Origin: Trachythela sp. YZ-2020
Taxonomy: Eukaryota; Cnidaria; Anthozoa; Malacalcyonacea; Clavulariidae
NCBI GenBank assembly: GCA_016169945.1
Contig: JADLSH010000318.1
Span: 1,894,501-1,958,500 of the forward strand
Direction: 5' to 3'
Length of the DNA stretch: 64,000 bases
Shown here: piece by piece, positions 44,780 to 57,039 of the stretch
Layout of the letters: each line of letters opens with the position of its first letter
Numbering within the stretch: the stretch's first letter is position 1
The notes under the pieces: generated by a model
What the model saw: only the letters and a program-made list of their open reading frames with translations
Database searches by the model: none
Told to the model about the DNA's origin: nothing
Program-made: the position numbers and the translations under genes

Positions 44780-45281
44780 AGAATAGGGAACTCCCTATTC
44801 TGTGCCTCATCCCTGTTTTATCTCCCCATCCGTGTTTTATTCCCTCATCCGTGTTTTATCCCCTCATCCGTGTTTTATCCCCTCATCCGTGTTTTATCCC
44901 CCCATCCGTGTTTTATCCCCCCATCCGTGTTTTTTCCCCCCATCCGTGTTTTATCCCCCCATTCGTGTTTTATCCCCCCATCCGTGTTTTATCCCCTCAT
45001 CCGTGGTTTATCCCCTCATCCGTGTTTTATCCCCTCATCCGTGTTTTATCCCCCCATCCGTGTTTTGTCCCCTTATCCGTGTTTTATCCCCTCATGCGTG
45101 TTTTATCCCATCATCCGTGTTTTATCCCCCCATCCGTGTTTTATCCCCCCTTCCGTGTTTTATCCCCTCATCCGTGTTTTATCCCCATATCCGTGTTTTA
45201 TCCCCCCATCCGTATCCATATCCGTGCCATCCGTATCCGTATCCGTGTCATCCGTATCCGTGTTTTATCCCAACCCTATTT
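44780..45281 (-). repeat. 19-20 bp minisatellite element, copy B (inverted)
   Basis: CCCTATTCTGTGCCTCATCC, then about 20 units of TCCGTGTTTTATCCCCYCA, then CCGTATCCGTATCCGTGTCA and TTTTATCCCAACCC. Same end sequences as copy A in opposite orientation, and more repeat units. Confidence 0.93.
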
Positions 45282-45429
45282 CGCACTGTATAATTTAAAA
45301 TAAACCCTTATCAGCCAAACACAAAAAATACTATTTCGAACAGGATTCTAACTACCACTTTAACATACACTGTTCAGCCTGTAGTTTCAGTTACCACTAA
45401 ACTATACTTGTTTTTTTGTTTTCGCAAAA

Positions 45430-46345
45430 TCTAATTTAATTAGGTTCTCGTTGGTTTCGCTCTTGTTATTCCGGAACTTGCTAATGTTGGTCGAACACTG
45501 TCATCGATAGATGTATAGTTATTGATGACCTTATAAAGAAGTATTGGATCTAAGTATTCGTGCATACCAATTGCTCTTCTCTGTACTTTCTCAATATTTC
45601 GATTAATTTGATGGACTGCGGGGACCATACTTGAGACGTGTATGCGAAATTGCTCCGTACAAGTTGTGAATATAGGTATTTCCTCGCTTTGATATCTTGA
45701 ATTTCCATTGTCGATCGTCTTATTAGCCCAAGCAGTTGGTTAGCTTTGGACCGCACCTTGTTGACTTGATCATTCCACATTAAATTGGGTCTGATAATAA
45801 CACCTAGATCGATCTCGGTGTCTGAGAAGGCCAGTTGATCAACACCAATACAAGGCTATATGGAGTGACCAGTGGTGATAATCTTCTGGTTATGGAAAGC
45901 ACTTTACACTTGGATTGATTAAAGCGTAATCTGTTTCCTTCCGACCAACAGTAAAGATGTTCTTGCAAGACCAAGGCATCACACGGATTCTGCATACATC
46001 TATACAGTTTGGTGTCGTCAGCAAACAAACCGCCCCAGTAGAAGAGGATATGCAACTCGGTAAGTCGTTGATGTGTACAGAGAAGAGAAAGGGACCCAAC
46101 AATTATTCTTGTGGAACTCCAGATGTAATAGGCAAAGACTGAGATGTAGCACCATGGATAGTCACCCGTTGAAAGCGTTCATGTAAATAATTTTTAAACC
46201 AGAGGAGAATAGAACCAGAGAAACCAAAATCTTGCAGTTTTTGTAACAGTTTGGAGTGGTCAACAGTATCGAATGCCTTGGAAATGTCAGTAAAAACAAC
46301 ATCAGTTTGTAACCCTCCATCCATGCAAATTCTTGCCAATAGTGT
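45430..46345 (-). pseudogene. LINE reverse transcriptase fragment, minus strand
   Basis: Reads VVFTDISKAFDTVDHSKLLQ and ITSGVPQE (RT domains 3-4), then LGPFLFSVHINDLP, LFADDTKLY (catalytic FADD intact), LRFNQSKCKVLSI and NEIKARKYLYSQLVRSNFAY-like C-terminal sequence. Frame changes near 46100 and 45800 break it. Truncated at its 5' end at about 46345. Confidence 0.88.
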
Positions 46346-46359
46346 GTAAAATCGAAATC

Positions 46360-47700
46360 GTTGACGAAATCACTGTTCCGAATGAATTAGAAAAACCAGC
46401 TTTAAACCTTTTAATATCGTATTTAGCTAACAGAACTCAAATGTGCTCCGTCAATGGCACACTTTCTCATAAAAATTAGTTAGATGTGGAATCCCTCAAG
46501 CCTCAATTCTTGGGCCGCTCCTATTCTTAATCTACATAAATGATTTACCTAACAGTTTGGAGCACTCGTCACCAAGAATGTTTGCAGACAATACGACACT
46601 AACTGCATCTGGTAAGTCAATTCCTGATGTAGAAGTGGCCATCAATCATGACCTAGCTAACGTTAAGCAGTGGCTCTCTGCGAACAAACTATCTTTAAAT
46701 CTTATATATTAAAACTGAATACCTACTAATTGGATCACGGCATAACATTAATAACCTATCCGCTGCTCCAAATGTATTTGTTGGTGATGTACCAATTAAA
46801 AGAGTGAGAGAAACAAAAGCGCTTGGAGTCTATATTGATGAATTTTTGTTAAGGGATAAACATATTGATAAAATTGCTAAAAAGGTTTCATCCGGAATCG
46901 GAGCGATCAGAAAGCACAAATCTTGTGTGGATCATAATACATTAATTGGTGCTTACAATGCACTCATTTTGCCACACCTCGACTATTGTTGCGAAGTTTG
47001 GGATACTATTGGTATCACACTTTCTGATCGTCTCCAGACATTACAAAACAGGGCTGCTAGAGTGACTACCGGTCGTAAAAATGAACACGGCCAATCTGAA
47101 CTTGGTTAAATAATCTCAGAGGTATTCGTGATTTTCCAACAATTCATTATGCAGTGTGATGTCACAGTGATGTTATTTACATATCAAACACATCTTAATA
47201 TCTCAAGAACGAAGTGGGATGTGGAAAAGCTCCAAACGTCAATCTTCATAACTTCAAACGTTCTCTTTAATAAGAGAGTTTCACACGAACCGAATTTTCG
47301 CTGCATAAGACCTTTAAATGAACTAAAATGGAAAACTTTGAAAAAACGCAGAACTCAATTTGTAACAAGTCTTATGTATAAAATAGCTCATGATCTAGCG
47401 CCCAAACAACTAATCGATATCTTTCAAAAGACGCCTTCCTCTCAGCATTATAATTTACGAGGCTCTACCACAAAGCTCTATCTGCCCAAACCTAAGACTG
47501 AATATCTTAAAAAAGGTCTTAGTTACAGAGGAGCAAAATTGTGGAATAGCCTCCCAGACGAACTAAGAAATAAACAATCTCTTAGTCAATTTAACTCAAG
47601 TGTGCGACACCTGGCCAGTTGGATGTTAGATAAAGTTAGATAAATTTGTGATGTAATGATAGTAATTGTAATTGTAATTTTGATTAAAAAAATTTACAGT
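46360..47700 (+). pseudogene. LINE reverse transcriptase fragment, plus strand
   Basis: Reads LNLLISYLANRTQMCSVNGT, then NDLPNSLEHSSPRMFADNTT, ANKLSLNL, TKALGVYIDEFLLRDKHIDK, ILPHLDYCCEVWD and, to 47643, LPKPKTEYLKKGLSYRGAKL. Stops and frame changes near 46470, 46700 and 47105. The catalytic motif is FADN rather than FADD. It ends in TAATTGTAATTGTAATTTTG-type tail repeats. Confidence 0.88.
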
Positions 47701-48365
47701 TTCAGTTTACATTTTCTCATTGAAATTCGAGGGTCCTATTTAAGGTAACGGGAGTGGTATTGGAAGTTAAGACTGAACTTCAGTCAAATTTCTCTAAGAC
47801 TACCGAAGGAAATAGACATTTAAATTGAATGTTTTACAGTACATTATACGGTTCTATGAACGACCTATCTTGTCTATTGTGTGCAAAAGGCAGTGGGAAA
47901 TATGCCTTGCAGTGAAATATCAACACTCCATTGCATCATGATCACATTTGACTGGTATGGATGGAACCTTCACTAGTCGGTCTAGTCCAATCAACAGCCG
48001 GGTGTTCCAGGGCCTCTTTTAACTAATGTACTGGAGGGGCCAAAACCCCACCAGCCCCCATGTGGCCCGCCCAGTGAAGGTCCCTTTTGTCCAAAATATA
48101 AGCAAAAAAGGGAGAATTATGAGGAAAGTTATGGTATTCTCACAACAAAACCTGGCTCCGTTTAGATGGGATATATCAAAATTGTCTCTGAAAATGCAGG
48201 AAATCAAGCCACAGAGACTTAAGAATACAAAAATGTTCTGGGGGCAGTGCCGGATTAACCATATGGCAGAAGCGGCATATGCCACGCCAGCCACGGGCCC
48301 CGCGCTTTTGGTGGCCCCGCGCTTACTCTTACTAAAAAAAAAATTTGACTTGACCTCCCTGTTTC

Positions 48366-48607
48366 AGCGCGGGGCCCAAGCAGCGCGGGGGCCCAAAGAG
48401 CCCAAATCTCCCAGAAAATGCGAGGCCCCAAAATTTAAAAAGCGAGGCCCCACAAAGCGGGGCCCCAAACGTGTTTTTTTTTGTTCCCTCATTCCCTGTT
48501 TTAGCGCGGGGCCCAAACAGTGCGGGGCCCAAAAGAGCACAAGTCTCCCAGAAAATGCGAGGCCCCAAAATGTAAAAAGCGAGGCCCCACAAAGCGGGGC
48601 CCCAACG
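48366..48607. repeat. GC-rich subterminal duplication in the hAT element
   Basis: Two ~125-bp units with GCGGGGCCCAA, CTCCCAGAAAATGCGAGGCC and CCCCACAAAGCGGGGCCCC. Strong GC contrast to the AT-rich surroundings. In hAT elements such repeats are usually transposase binding sites. Confidence 0.85.
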
Positions 48608-50443
48608 TTTTTTTACATGCGTTTTTGTTTAGGTTATATTATTTCCCATATATTATTTTATGAAATATGTAAGTTGTAACTGTCAGCTTGTGAGCTTGTC
48701 ATATGATATGATTGCTGTTACTCATTGTGTCACTAAGCTTGATACAACTCATATTACAATTACAATTACAATTACAATTACAAGTATATACAACGTGGCC
48801 GTGAACTCAATCGCTTAAATCTCAATCGCTACGACGTTTTATATCACAAGCAAACTTAAAGGAAGAAAGGAATTTACTGGATTTTGGTAAGTTTTAATTA
48901 GTAGTTTTTACCTAAATCTACCAACGTTAGAGACTTAGAGTCTGATGCCTTGATCAAGCCGTTTCCGGTCTTTCCTCAACGACTCGACGGGATTTATTAT
49001 AATTTAATACTACATACTGGGATACCTAAAAGTTAGCGAGTGCTGCCTAGCCTGCTTGTTATTCCCACATGTTAACTATAAATTAAAGCACAGCAACTTC
49101 ATAAGTGCAGGGGTCATCCATAGTAATTATAGTATATATATATATATTCAACATTTTCAAAAAGGCAATGACAGATGAAAGATAACATGTGCGTCACTGC
49201 GTCTCAGTGAATTTTAAAGAAAGCAGGAATATATTATATGTTTAACTTCAAAACTTGTTTCCAATTCCCAAGACCACAAAACAATCGTGAAAGAATACAT
49301 GAAATACAGTCACCTTAAAGCATTAAGCATATAATTGACTTAATGTCTTAATTGTCAAGCCACGCTGGCACATGCAGTTCAAAGAATGCACGCGGCTGGA
49401 GCAGTGGAACTAGACGGAAGTGCATTTGACTACCGCAGTACCGGGTGTCCGGGCCGTGTCCCAAAAAAGTACTCGGGTTTGATTCTTAATAACTTTAAAA
49501 CGAGTGTAGCTATTACACTCAAATTAAATGTCATAGAGGAAAAGCTAACTTAGATTTTGATATTTTACAGTTGTATATTTATCAAAAATTGACCGAGATA
49601 TTAATTCGATAGCATATTTCTGATTGTGTCAAAAACTTGTGTAAACGGCGTATCAACTTGTTTTCGCGGGGTATTTTTAAAAATCAATCAAATAATTGCA
49701 TAATTTCAAACGTTAGTATCTCAGTAAACAACGAGCAAAAACTTACATATTATATAATTATATATTAAAATCTAAGTTAGCCTTTCCTCCATCTAATGAA
49801 AGTTATGCGAGTCTAATTAGCCTTTCTCACGCCGCCATTTTTGGGTGGCATTTCGCCAAGCCTGAGAGTCAAAAACCACGTAACGACGACTTTTTATACT
49901 TTTTTGGCGTGTGCCGTTCTAAATTTACTCTGCAAATGGTTAGTTTATTCTTAAAAATTGCTTTTCGCATTGTTTTAATTGTTTACATTCGTTTACGAAA
50001 AACGACTGGCACCCAAAACTGGCGGATATTTTGCGCGTGAGAAAGGCTAATTGCTTCACTCGCTTTAAAAGAGTACTTTTTTGGGAATTGGGATCAGACA
50101 CCCGGAAGATCTTATTTTTGCTCACGCATTGCATTTTAGGTTCTGAGAATTGCATTGTGAGTATATAAAAAAATGAAAATTTCGCCAGCTATCTAAATTA
50201 GACTTCCTTGCTGAATGCTCGATCGCTGCGGCAGAAAGCTAAGCAAGGATGAATGCAATAGCGTTTACTTACAAAATAGACACTTGCCGTTTTAAAATTG
50301 TATGTTATTGACTTATTGTGCACTATGAAGTATGAATATTAACTTTATTTTACTGACACTCCTGCGGCCTTCCCTCGAAATTTATACTTGAATTATTTTT
50401 AGGTTTGCTACAGTTGAGCTACTGTATATGAGACTATGTCACT

Positions 50444-53184
50444 ATGAGTTCTGCAGGTAGCGGTGGCCGCGACCGGGACAAAAATCGCAAATATATATCT
50501 GGGGCAGCGAAACGCAAGGCAAGGGAAAAACGAGTTTCACAGGAAAGCGAAGTTTTGAGTAAAGTGCCAAAAATCTTAGAACTGTTTTTTCCCAAGAGCA
50601 GCGGTGTAAATGCATCTGGTAGCAACGTAGATGTGGTTTCGGACTTGCAACCTCAGCAAAACGATGAAGGGGATTCTGGTGAGTCCAACCGATTTCTACT
50701 GCGGCGATGTCGACAACAATCTCGACAGATTCTGTACCTCAGCCACCTGAAATTTTCTGCCGAATCTCAGATATCTGATGATCCGGCCAGTTCCACTGAT
50801 GCATCAGCATATTCCTGTGATTTGGGGTTTTGGCCTGCTAGTGTTTCGGACAGAATGAGGGAATACTGGGCAGCAAAAGGAAGCAGTCAATGTAGAAACT
50901 CGGATGCAGATTTCAGCGCCTCTTCTACCAGATTTGAGGGAGAGAATTACAACCGGCAATGCCAGAAAAGCTTGTTTACGTATACGCATGCGCTCACAAA
51001 ACAGCAACATTGTCGAACATGGCTCTGTTACTCGCCATCTAAACATTCAGTGTTCTGCTTTGCATGTAAACTGATGAGCGACAGCTTAGTTTTTGGAAAG
51101 CAGGGATACAATGATTGGAAGCGCGCTTCTCAATCAATTCCACGTCACGAGAAAAGTGCAGTGCACAGAGAAGCCATGATTAAGCTATTACAACGCAGTG
51201 ATGCTGGCTGCCGTATTGATGTGGAACTGGTTAGACAAGCCAACGCGGAGCGCGATTATTGGCGTGCTGTGCTTAAACGGATAACAGAAACTATCCGTTA
51301 CCTATCGGAACGTGGTTTGCCATTTCGTGGTTCAGATGAAGTTATCGGATCGCCCACAAACGGCAATTACTTAGGCACGTTGGAACTGATTGCCTTGTTC
51401 GATCCATTTCTAGAGCAACACATCAACCATAACGCAAACAAGGGACGGGGTCACACTTCCTATCTGTCGAAAACCATTTGCGAAGAGTTCATCCATTTGA
51501 TGGCAAATCGTGTGCGCGAGTATATCATTACGGAAGTCAAGTCCGCCAAGTATTTCTCGGTTTCTGTGGACTCGACTCCCGATATTACTCATGTTGACCA
51601 ACTCACCTGTATTCTTCGGTACGTTTTGCCATCGGGTCCTGTTGAACGATTCTTAACCTTCCTCGACATGCAAGGTCACAGTGGAAAAGAACTAGCGGAA
51701 AGCCTGTTAAAGTTCTTAGAAACCCATGACATCGATGTTGCTGATTGCCGAGGCCAGTCGTACGATAATGCGAGCAATATGAGTGGGAAATATAATGGTA
51801 TGCAGGCCATTATTCGACAACAATGTAACCTTGCTGAGTATGTTCCCTGTGCCGCACATTCCCTAAATCTGGTTGGTCAGTCAGCAGTAGGTTGTTGCCA
51901 GCTGGTCGTTGGATTCTTCAATTTCCTCCAACGATTATATTCCTTTTTTGTTGCTTCAACCCATCGTTGGAAAATTCTGATTGATCAACTTGCAAGCAAA
52001 GGCCGACCAACAGTCAAACGGATGTCTGATACTCGCTGGTCGGCACGCGCAGACGCTACAAAGGCTCTAGTCGAGGGATATGACGAGATTAACGCTGCTT
52101 TAGAAGAAATCGCAGATGACGTTGAGGAGAAACCCGAAACCCGAGAAGAAGCTCGTGGATATGCCTCTTATATGAACCGACTTGAAACCGGAATTCTTGC
52201 AGCAGTGTGGCACTATATCCTGCATCGTTTTCACGAGAACAGTCAAGTCCTTCAATCAGCCGACCAAGATCTCAACTCCGCCGTCGCAATTTATGAATCC
52301 CTCATCGAATTTATTCGCAAGCTGCGGGAAAGATATGAAGAGTTCGAGGCCAAAGGGAAAAAGCTCAGTGAATGTGACCATTTCGTAGAAGATGTTAGAC
52401 GCGTGCGTCAACGAAATCGACGTTACGACGAGCCAGGATCAGCGCCTGAATTGCCACAGACTCCAGCCGAAAAATTCCGCACGGGTACGTTCCTGGTCAT
52501 AGTCGATAGCCTGGAAACTGAGCTACGGTACGGCGTACACTGGCATTTCTGAAAGGTTTGGCTTCCTGCGAGTGCTCAAAGACCTCCCAGTTGAACAAGT
52601 AATCCAAAATGCAAAAAACCTGCAACAGTCATACCCTACAGATTTAGAAGCTAGTCTGTCTGACGAATTGATACAGTCAATTTGCCAAGAAATCATTAGG
52701 AGCGACTACACCTTCATCTGTTCCTGCAAATTCTTCAGCCCAAATCGACACATTCTCTGACGAGTCTGATGATGATGATGATGATGACCTAGCTGTCATA
52801 ACTAAAGATGATGAAGACGTCAGATTGAACGTGGAATCGTTGGAAATGCGCATATACAAGCTCATTGTGGCGAACAATCTGGAAACTGTATTTCCAAACA
52901 CTGTCATCGTATTCCGCATTTATCTAAGTCTTATGATTTCGAACTGTTCTGGTGAACGGTCGTTTTCGAAACTCAAGTTGATAAAGAATCAGCTCCGATC
53001 ATGCATGACACAGAAGCGACTAAATAGCCTTACTCTTTTGAGCATAGAAAACGACCTTCTGCGTAAGATTGACATGCCGTCGCTAATTAACGATTTTGCT
53101 CTAAAAAATCGCGTAAGCATGATGTATACAAGGCATCTGCAGAATGAAACTTCAATTACAAGTACGTTACATCATGTATATTGA
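50444..53184 (+). pseudogene. hAT transposase (TTF-type zinc finger / ZMYM-like), two frameshifts
   Basis: The main frame 50444-52552 (702 codons) begins MSSAGSGGRDRDKNRKYISG. A TTF-type zinc finger covers HCRTWLCYSPSKHSVFCFAC and DWKRASQSIPRHEKSAVHRE; then a DUF4371-like part (GNYLGTLELIALFDPFLEQH), RNase-H-like core (FSVSVDSTPDITHVDQLTCI, DCRGQSYDNASNMSGKYNGM) and CAAHSLNL. A frameshift near 52525 and another near 52690 separate the hAT dimerisation end NCSGERSFSKLKLIKNQLRS and TLLSIENDLLRKID (to 53184). About 910 codons overall, typical for the family. Lacks visible introns. Confidence 0.92.
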
Positions 53185-53313
53185 CAATTGGATATTAACA
53201 ATTGTTCATGTTGTTTAGCTATTTTTTCACTGTAAATAATAATAATAATGTTAAATGTTAATGGTATATGAACTATTGAACTGGGTTGAATTTCAGTTCG
53301 ATCAAATCATTGA

Positions 53314-53463
53314 TGTAGCGAAACCAGCCTGACTATTTGGTCTTGCTATGCAAATATTTCCGTGTTCATAGACTGTGAAAACAATCAATTTCTAGAGAAA
53401 TGAATAATGATAATGATTATAAATTTGCATAACAGGACCAAATAGTCATGCTGGCTTCGCTAC
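53314..53463. mobile_element. Palindromic MITE nested in the hAT element
   Basis: GTAGCGAAACCAGCCTGACT plus ATTTGGTC pairs with GACCAAATAGTCATGCTGGC plus TTCGCTAC across a ~60-bp centre (GCAAAT / ATTTGC also pair). Confidence 0.9.
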
Positions 53464-53629
53464 TGATTGATGTATAATATAAATTCTTTTTTTGTATTCC
53501 GCCTTTTTTAATCTTGAATTGAATGTTTAAAATGCGTTAGGGGGGGGTCAATATGCCACGGGCCCCGCAGAACGTTAATCCGGCCCTGTCTGGGGGAGGA
53601 CCTCAGGACCACCAGATCCCTCTTCCCCT

Positions 53630-56388
53630 TCACACACTTGTAATATACGTTACGTCCCCTTTCGATGGTGGCCCCCCCACTGAGGCCCTGGGGTGTTCTG
53701 GATCTGAAAGGATCAATTTGACGATAATTTCCTTTTCATCACGCTTTAAAACTGTTATTTTATGGTTAAGCTTCTCTTTTAAGGCCTCGTAATGGGCGGT
53801 TTTTTGTATGAAACTTTCTTCGGCCCAGATCGTGTCGAACACAAACGGTATTAACACGCCCGCGATTGCCGTTATCACTTGCACACTTTCTGTTACTCCA
53901 GAGTCTCGCGCTAGAGTCATCACGGTGTACATTACAAAGGCATAAACAGAAACAAACGTTACTCTTCTGAAAAAATGAAATAGAAGTTCGTTTAACGGTA
54001 GTTCTTTTTCACTTATTTTTTCATAAAGACCTTTCGGAATCCTCGCTTCGCCATCGCGGTCAAATTTGATAATATGGACAGTTTCTTTATCATTTGTACC
54101 TGCATTTTCGTTGGTTGGACTTTGGTCTCCCAGTGACGTCGACTTTGGCAAGGTTGAACAACTGGCACGTTCTTCATCTCTACGTTGAACTGATGTTGAA
54201 GGGTCCTCAGAAGTATCTTGTGAATTTTGCACGTTTTCCAATGGAAGCACTTCTTCCTCGGTTTTGTTAACTTTGTCGTGAATACATAAGAGAAATGAAC
54301 GTATCCTTCCTATTGGATTCTTGTAGAGGACATCGTTATTTCCTTCATTTTTACCCGTTCCTGATGATCTAGATACATTTTCATATTCGTTGGTGAGATC
54401 AGTGGCGTGCTGGCAGGGGGGCCGGGGGGCCATGGCCCCCCCAGCGAAGATTTTTTAGGGGGCGCCAAAACATAAATGGGGCGCCGAAATTGGCACAAAG
54501 AATAGAAAAAAGGAAATTTTTTTTTTGGAAGTAAATTATTTGTAGGAAGAACCGTATTTATTGGTTAAATAGTAGTATAAGAACGTTAATAGTCCGGAAA
54601 ATTTTTTTAAAAAACCATATCGTCCCCCCGTCGACACATAAACAAAATTATTTATCGTGTCTAAGAGGCTAAACTATAGACATATTACAAGGGGGCGCCA
54701 AATTTCCAGCTGGCCTCCCTTGGTGAACACAAGCCAGCACGCCACTGGGTGGGATGAAAATCTTTCTCTTTACAAACCTCGACAATTGCTGTTTTAAGTT
54801 GCAAAAATTTTATTTCCACCGAAAACTTCCAATTTCTCCAGAAATATATCATTATAGTCACAATTGGCGTAACAAAAGGATTAAAGAATTCACCGTTAAG
54901 AAGGAACCCAACAACAATTGATATAGTGAATGTAAAAACACTGCCAGTAAAAAAGACAACCATTGGGTAGGTAAGTAATCTTATGCAAAATAAAAATAAA
55001 AATTCAATATAGCACATAAATTTATGACAGCTGGAATCGTCATCAACTTGCATGTCACACACACAAAATGCATAGGAATTTAGAAAATCAAAAATAGTGA
55101 AAAAGAATAAATCTAAAACAACTCCAAGTAGAGCAAAAAAAATTATTAAAAGTAAATAAGGTATAATAACTATACCATACATCAAATCCAGGAATGGCTT
55201 AAAAGGTTTTGACCGTTCTGAAAGACTTGAAGATTTTGAACATTCTGTACAATTATTGCATTTTGCATATGACTTAGATCCAAAAGTTAGAGATCTAGAA
55301 AAAAGTTCCGAGAGATCGGCGATTAACGTTTTACCCAACGGCCAATTTTCGCATTCTTTCTTGTGCTCTACGGCGCTAAATCTGAATACATCATATGAAG
55401 TAAAGAAGATTGCCCATACAGTAAGTATACTTTTTAACCACAAAAACTGATAGAAATCGGCTGGAAGAAACAGAACGAAGAAAAACAATACGATCATTGA
55501 TCTCCTGAACAAGGACATCATTGTTCCACTCTCTTCGAATAATATCCTAGATACAATAGAAAGAAGAGACATATGACTTTCAGAAGTTTTATAAAAGTCA
55601 TTTGACGGGAATGATCGTATATATTCGAGCACAAAAGGTAAGACCAAGAAGAAAGATATAAAGAATACCGCTATCACGAACGGAAGAGCGTGTTTGACCA
55701 CAGGAGATGAGTAATCGGCGCAAATTGTCAAGTTTCCACGACCACTGATTCTACAGCAATTGTATACTGTCCAGGGCGTTTCGTCTTCATGTGCTCGACA
55801 TAGTCTATAAAAATGCGTATCTTCACTGCGAGAGAGCTGCTGCAAAAGAAAATTAAAAATTTGATCTGATCCCTTTTCCCCGTCTGGTAAACAACCATCA
55901 ATTTCTTCGACTACTTGAATATTCACAAGTTTAGTCCCAACAGTTAATATTTCGGTAAATACTGGAGATGCAAAAACGAACTCATTTGCTCTAGTAACCA
56001 ATGTGATTATAGTGCGACCAATTTCACTCGCCCATGGCCACTTCATTTCTGGAAAATTTCGCCATTCATTCTCAGAAACAAGCGAGACTTCTATTTCGAC
56101 AATATTTATGGTGCGAATGTACGTCAACTCTAGTACATCCTCGAGGGCTTCCTCGGCAATTCGAAGATTGCAGATGTTTGAATTATTTTTTTGATTTGCT
56201 TGGTTCAAGGCAAGGCGATACCCAAGGTCTTTCCCAGGCAGGAACGTGGAATTTGATGAATTAGCGATCGAAGTAGCTAGATTACTCTTTGAATTTTTTA
56301 CGGTTGGACTTGTTGAATTTGGTAAATTAACGGTTGAACAGCACTGGAAAACAATCACCGTTGAAAAATAGTAAGATAATAAGGTCAT
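53630..56388 (-). pseudogene. Multi-pass membrane protein gene split by a MITE
   Basis: The minus frame 56388-54750 starts MTLLSYYFSTVIVFQCCSTV (signal-peptide-like), then a ~210-residue Asn/Cys-containing extracellular part (several NxS/T sites). Hydrophobic spans follow: FVIAVFFISFFLVLPFVLEY (~residue 240), MIVLFFFVLFLP, IVIIPYLLLIIFFALLGVVL and FFTGSVFTFTISIVVGFLL. The frame 54433-53630 carries the rest: a Glu/Ser-rich linker, VHIIKFDRDGEARIPKGLYE and two more spans (FVSVYAFVMYTVMTLA, VITAIAGVLIPFVFDTIWAE). Removing the 348-bp MITE and one target copy puts both frames in phase (about 800 codons, no intron). The family is not one I can name. The stop at 53630 lies 34 bp from the hAT end, so the C-terminus may also be altered. 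Confidence 0.8.
54392..54755. mobile_element. 348-bp hAT-like MITE inserted in a coding exon
   Basis: Element 54400-54747. Ends CAGTGGCGTGCTGGC and GCCAGCACGCCACTG are perfect complements. Flanks GGTGAGAT (54392-54399) and GGTGGGAT (54748-54755) match in 7 of 8 bases. The subterminal GGGGGCGCCAAA motif appears twice. Confidence 0.93.
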
Positions 56389-57039
56389 CTTGAATTGATG
56401 TCATTAATCTTGGATTCCAATCCTATATTTTTGAGAGAAAAAAAACATGCAGTTTAACCGGTTCAGAAAACCTAAAACTAAAGAGACATTCTTCCGACAG
56501 CGGGTAGAAACATTAGAAATATATTTGCAATAAAGTGTTATAAACTAGATATAAACACATCTATATAGAAGTTTAAAAATAATTAATTATAAATCTATGC
56601 ATTAGACTTCAGTCTTTTTATCCAGTCTTCATGTTTGCATGATCATTCAGTCTTTATGATTGCCAAGGGGCGGTCGAGGGGCCACAAAACACGCTGTTTT
56701 CCCGAGGTTTCAGTAAATAAGTGATTTGTTATATGCCAAGTGTCAAATGATAAAAGATTTCTCGCTTTAAATCTTAAAATTTCGATTAAAATAAAGAAAA
56801 ACAAGTAAAAACTGGCCCCGTTGCCATTGGTTACGCGGAAACATCGCGATTTTCGGACTGCCACGGGTGGGTCTCTCGTCCAATGAAAAGCCACGAAAAA
56901 CAGACTTCGACATTTGGTATATAACAATATAATATATATCTTCAACATAATGTGTAGAGAATTTGTGTTTTGCCATGCTCCTAGAAGGATGGATAATTTT
57001 TGCAGTCTACTTTTTACCACACCTCTTCAAGGGAAACTG

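Larger units (their letters stand above)
48237..53596 (+). mobile_element. Complete hAT transposon with perfect 8-bp target duplication
   Basis: Element 48245-53588 (5344 bp). Ends CAGTGCCGGATTAAC and GTTAATCCGGCCCTG are inverted repeats, flanked by TCTGGGGG at 48237-48244 and 53589-53596. It carries one transposase gene and two tandem copies of a ~125-bp GC-rich subterminal block (48366-48487, 48502-48607, with GCGAGGCCCCAAAAT and AAGCGGGGCCCC). Confidence 0.95.

Noticed and set aside
43128..45303. HPCFIPxSVFYP repeat proteins of 140-206 codons on both strands
   Set aside because: All three frames read the same peptide because the 19-20 bp unit rotates frame; typical minisatellite artefact.
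48026..48679. 217-codon frame at the left end of the hAT element
   Set aside because: Crosses the transposon border and the GC-rich subterminal duplication; not homologous to transposase.
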